From the NCBI GenBank assembly GCA_014529385.2, contig CM043955.1, forward strand, positions 144,869,140 to 144,927,139: 58,000 nt of DNA, written 5' to 3'. Each line of letters begins with the position of its first letter. The stretch's first letter is position 1. This document shows positions 55,660-58,000 of this stretch, piece after piece. The stretch comes from Adiantum capillus-veneris. Taxonomy: Eukaryota; Streptophyta; Polypodiopsida; Polypodiales; Pteridaceae. Both the position numbers and the translations under genes were made by a program. A model generated the notes under the pieces. The model was not told the DNA's origin and did no database searches. It was given only the letters and a program-made list of their open reading frames with translations.

Positions 55660-56530
55660 ATGACTGATTTCAAGGATGTTTTTCCTGATGATCTACCTCC
55701 TGGCTTGCCGCCTTCGAGAGGAGTAGATCATGGCATTGAGTTGGTGGCTGGTACTCAGCCCTTCTCAAAGCAACCCTATCGGTTTAGTAAAACTGAGGAG
55801 GACGAGATTCAGCGGCAGCTGAAGGATTATCTCGACAGGGGTTTTGTTCGGCCTAGCAAATCCCCGTGGGGAGCGCGAGTGTTACTTTCTTGAAAGAAGG
55901 ATGACACTATGCGCTTCTGCGTGGATTACAAGGGGTTGAATAAGCTCACTGTCAAGAATAAGTATCCGCTCCCGCGCATGGACGATCTGATAGATTGGCT
56001 CCATGGAGCGTTGTATTTTACGAAGATAGACTTGTGATTAGGCTATCATCAGATACGGATCAAACTGGAAGATATTCCTAAGACAAGCTTCCATACGCGT
56101 TATGGTCACTACGAGTTTTTGGTTTTACCTTTTGGTTTGACCAATGCTCAAGCTACGTTTTAGCAGATGATGAATGATCTACTGAGACTATTTTTAGGCA
56201 ACTTCGTTGTTGTATTTCTCGATGATATCTTGATCTACAACCGAAGTTTGTCTGAGCACCTAGTGCATATACGCACTGTTCTCAAAGTACTGAGAACTGA
56301 GAAGCTTTATGCTAAGGCTTCTAAGTGTGAATTCTTTAAGAAAGAGCTTCTGTACTTGGGTCACATCATTACTCGCGATGGAATTTGTGTTGACCCTGAA
56401 AAATTGGATAAAGTGCGAAATTGGCCCATTCTGAAGAATGTGCGCCAAGTAAAGTCTTTTTTAGGCTTTACTGGATTCTTTCGCAAGATTACTCTAAAGT
56501 TGCTGCTCCGCTTCCGCAACTTTTAAAAGG
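55660..56530 (+). pseudogene. Gypsy N reverse transcriptase
   Basis: [82 protein letters not shown], catalytic VVFLDDILIYNRS, LYLGHIITRDGICVDP, QVKSFLGFTGFFRK. Stops after VLLS, IDL and ATF interrupt it. The YADD-type core (LDD) is intact. Confidence 0.85.
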
Positions 56531-56905
56531 AGGGGTGAAAGGGCCGAAGACTTCGGGTCCTCGTCGTAAAGGTAATCCCCCTGTTGTCTGGAATGAGCGT
56601 CTCGACGAGAGCTTTCGGACACTAAAGCACTTGGTGACTACTACGCCAATATTGCACATTGTGGCCCATTTTGAAGAATGTACGCCAAGTAAAGTCCTTT
56701 TTAGGCTTTACTGGATTCTTTCGCAAGTTTATCAAGGATTACTGAAAAGTTGCTGCTTCGCTTACGCAACTTTTAAAAGGAGGGGTGAAAGGGCCGAAGA
56801 CTTCGGGTCCTCATCGTAAAGGTAATCCCCCTGCTGTCTGGAATGAGTGTCAGCTTTCGGACACTAAAGCACTTAGTGATTACTGCGCCAATATTACACA
56901 TTGTG
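56425..56905 (+). repeat. About 237-bp tandem duplication in gypsy N
   Basis: Two copies from (T)GGCCCATT(C/T)TGAAGAATG through CACATTGTG (56425-56661 and 56662-56900). They repeat the RT end and RNase H start (QLLKGGVKGPKTSG, RTLKHLV). The second copy has lost bases around GAATGAG. Confidence 0.85.
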
Positions 56906-57325
56906 GATCCTAGCAAACCATTTGTGGTTGAAACGGATGCTAGTGATTATGCTGTTGGTGCGGCATTATACCAGGATGGACGTCCTGTTGTGTTTGAAAG
57001 TAAGAAGCTTTCTGACACTGAGATGCGTTATCCAACGTACGAAAAGCAGCTTTACGCGGTAGTCCACGCCCTGAGGAAATGGCGGCACTACTTGTATGGC
57101 TCTACGTTTGTTGCATGGACAGATCATCATTCCTTGCGCTATATCTGTGATCAGGGTGATCTCAGAGGCCGGAAGGCTAGATGGGTTGAGCTTATGCAAG
57201 AGTTTGACTTTGAGATCCGTTATCGAAAAGGATCCAGCAATCGAGTTGCCGATATGCTCAGCAGGATTCTTGAGGTTAATGCCTTGTCTATGGCTGAAAT
57301 CTCGAGGGATTTCTATCTCTCTCTC
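56843..57325 (+). pseudogene. Gypsy N RNase H domain
   Basis: Open frame of 161 codons with FVVETDASDYAVGAAL (catalytic Asp), PVVFESKKLSDTEMRYPTYEKQLYAVVHALRKWR (catalytic Glu), FVAWTDHHSLRYI (catalytic Asp) and QEFDFEIRYRKGSSNRVADMLSR. The catalytic residues are conserved. Confidence 0.85.
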
Positions 57326-57428
57326 TGAGGGCTATGTCGTTCCGATGTCCATTTTGGCAAGATATGGAACGAGGTCGATGCGGGGCATGACTCGCATACA
57401 GGCTTGGGTTGTCCGGAGACCCAAGTGA

Positions 57429-58000
57429 GTCGTGCTGGAGAGACGAGACAACGACAATATTCCATTAGAGGTGGACTATTTCAGAAATGGTAAAGTCTGC
57501 GTGCCGGAAATCGATGAGATTCGACAAAAGATTTTGTGCGAATGCCACGATGTTCCTAGCGCTGGGCACCGAGGCATCAAGAGAACTTTGGCTTTGGTCA
57601 AACGATATTTCTATTGGCCAAGAATGCGCTTTTACATAGAGAGCTATGTGAAGAGATACGCTCAGTGTCAGGTCAATAAGGCAGAGCGACTTAGGAAAGC
57701 TGGCCTGCTACATCCATTGGAAATCCCTGATGCCAAGTGGCAGAGTATTTCCATGGACTTCATCGTTGGTTTACCAAATACTAGTCTGTGCAATGACGCT
57801 ATTTGGGTTCTGGTCGATAGACTCACAAAAATGGCGAAGTTTATACCAACGACGTCGACAGTAAAAAGCCATGAGTTGGCGGTTTTATTCGTCGATCAGC
57901 TTTATAAGCTGTATGGTCTCCGAGAAGATATCGTCAGTGATCGTGATACTAAGTTCACTGGCCGATTTTGGCGAGATGTCTTTGCTCACCTTCAGACGAA
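57429..58000 (+). pseudogene. Gypsy N integrase (partial, off window)
   Basis: Open to the window edge after a TGA at 57426: CHDVPSAGHRGIKRTL (two His of the HHCC zinc site), VKRYAQCQVNK (first Cys of the pair is Tyr), WQSISMDFIVGLP (first catalytic Asp), DRLTKMAKFIP, GLREDIVSDRDTKFTGRFW (second Asp). The catalytic Glu and C-terminus are beyond the window. Confidence 0.85.

Larger units (their letters stand above)
54610..58000 (+). mobile_element. Gypsy N: Ty3/gypsy element, 5'-truncated, runs off window
   Basis: Domain order gag zinc knuckle, protease, RT, RNase H, integrase is as in Ty3/gypsy. No 5' LTR is seen; LINE sequence directly precedes it. Stops in nearly every domain make it inactive. 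The integrase reaches the window edge. Confidence 0.85.

Overview
This window looks like repeat-packed nuclear DNA of a land plant with a large genome. The reasons are plant-type LTR retrotransposons primed by initiator Met-tRNA, a plant-type hAT transposon with a spliced transposase, several LINEs, tRNA-derived SINEs, and one short exon resembling the plant-only chloroplast-targeting factor AKR2. A fern or similar lineage is plausible, but the species cannot be fixed from the sequence. No bacterial operons, rRNA, functional tRNA or CRISPR arrays were seen. Almost everything is mobile DNA in different stages of decay. Element letters used below are local labels only.

Layout. 1-2162: one end of a minus-strand LTR retrotransposon (gag start, PBS, LTR). 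2958-6051: two minus-strand LINE copies (B, A) separated and bounded by (GA)n tracts. 6052-7800: no gene, but a 13-bp perfect hairpin and a tRNA-derived SINE. 7800-15652: a plus-strand Ty3/gypsy fragment (J), split by a non-autonomous hAT, which is itself split by a complete 5.9-kb LTR element with 5-bp target duplications that codes only for gag and a protease-like domain. 15653-26755: a minus-strand Ty3/gypsy element (K). It holds a complete hAT transposon (16872-20043, perfect 18-bp TIRs, 8-bp TSD, near-intact transposase), and its 5' LTR is split by (TA)n/(GA)n microsatellites and a solo LTR. 26759-30479: a third LTR family with a tandem-repeat block, then a truncated relative of the gag-only LTR element. 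31338-32921: a solo LTR with 5-bp TSD. 33277-46700: a run of LINEs (C, I, H, F, G, D) and one SINE, most bounded by (GA)n/(TC)n. 47118-51566: another gypsy element (L) of the K family with TSD TGCAC, inserted in the 5' UTR of LINE D. 51866-53305: LINE E. 53493-53665: the AKR2-like exon. 54200-58000: a LINE fragment followed by a degenerate plus-strand gypsy element (N) that leaves the window.

The most interesting pattern is in the non-LTR elements. LINEs A, C, D, E and the SINE at 37146-37290 end in a short hairpin, then a GACGTTAA-like box (GATGATAA in A), then an A/T-rich linker and a (TC)n tail. Most LINE copies also begin exactly at a (GA)n/(TC)n tract, including LINE D, which looks full length. 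This suggests LINEs that recognise a 3' hairpin, insert at GA/TC microsatellites and move a SINE carrying the same tail.

The proteins cooperate only in the mobile-element sense: gag, protease, RT, RNase H and integrase of LTR elements; ORF1p, endonuclease and RT of LINEs; transposase of hAT. Nearly all reading frames carry stops or frameshifts, so few products can be functional. The hAT transposase (one TGA codon from open) is the closest to intact.
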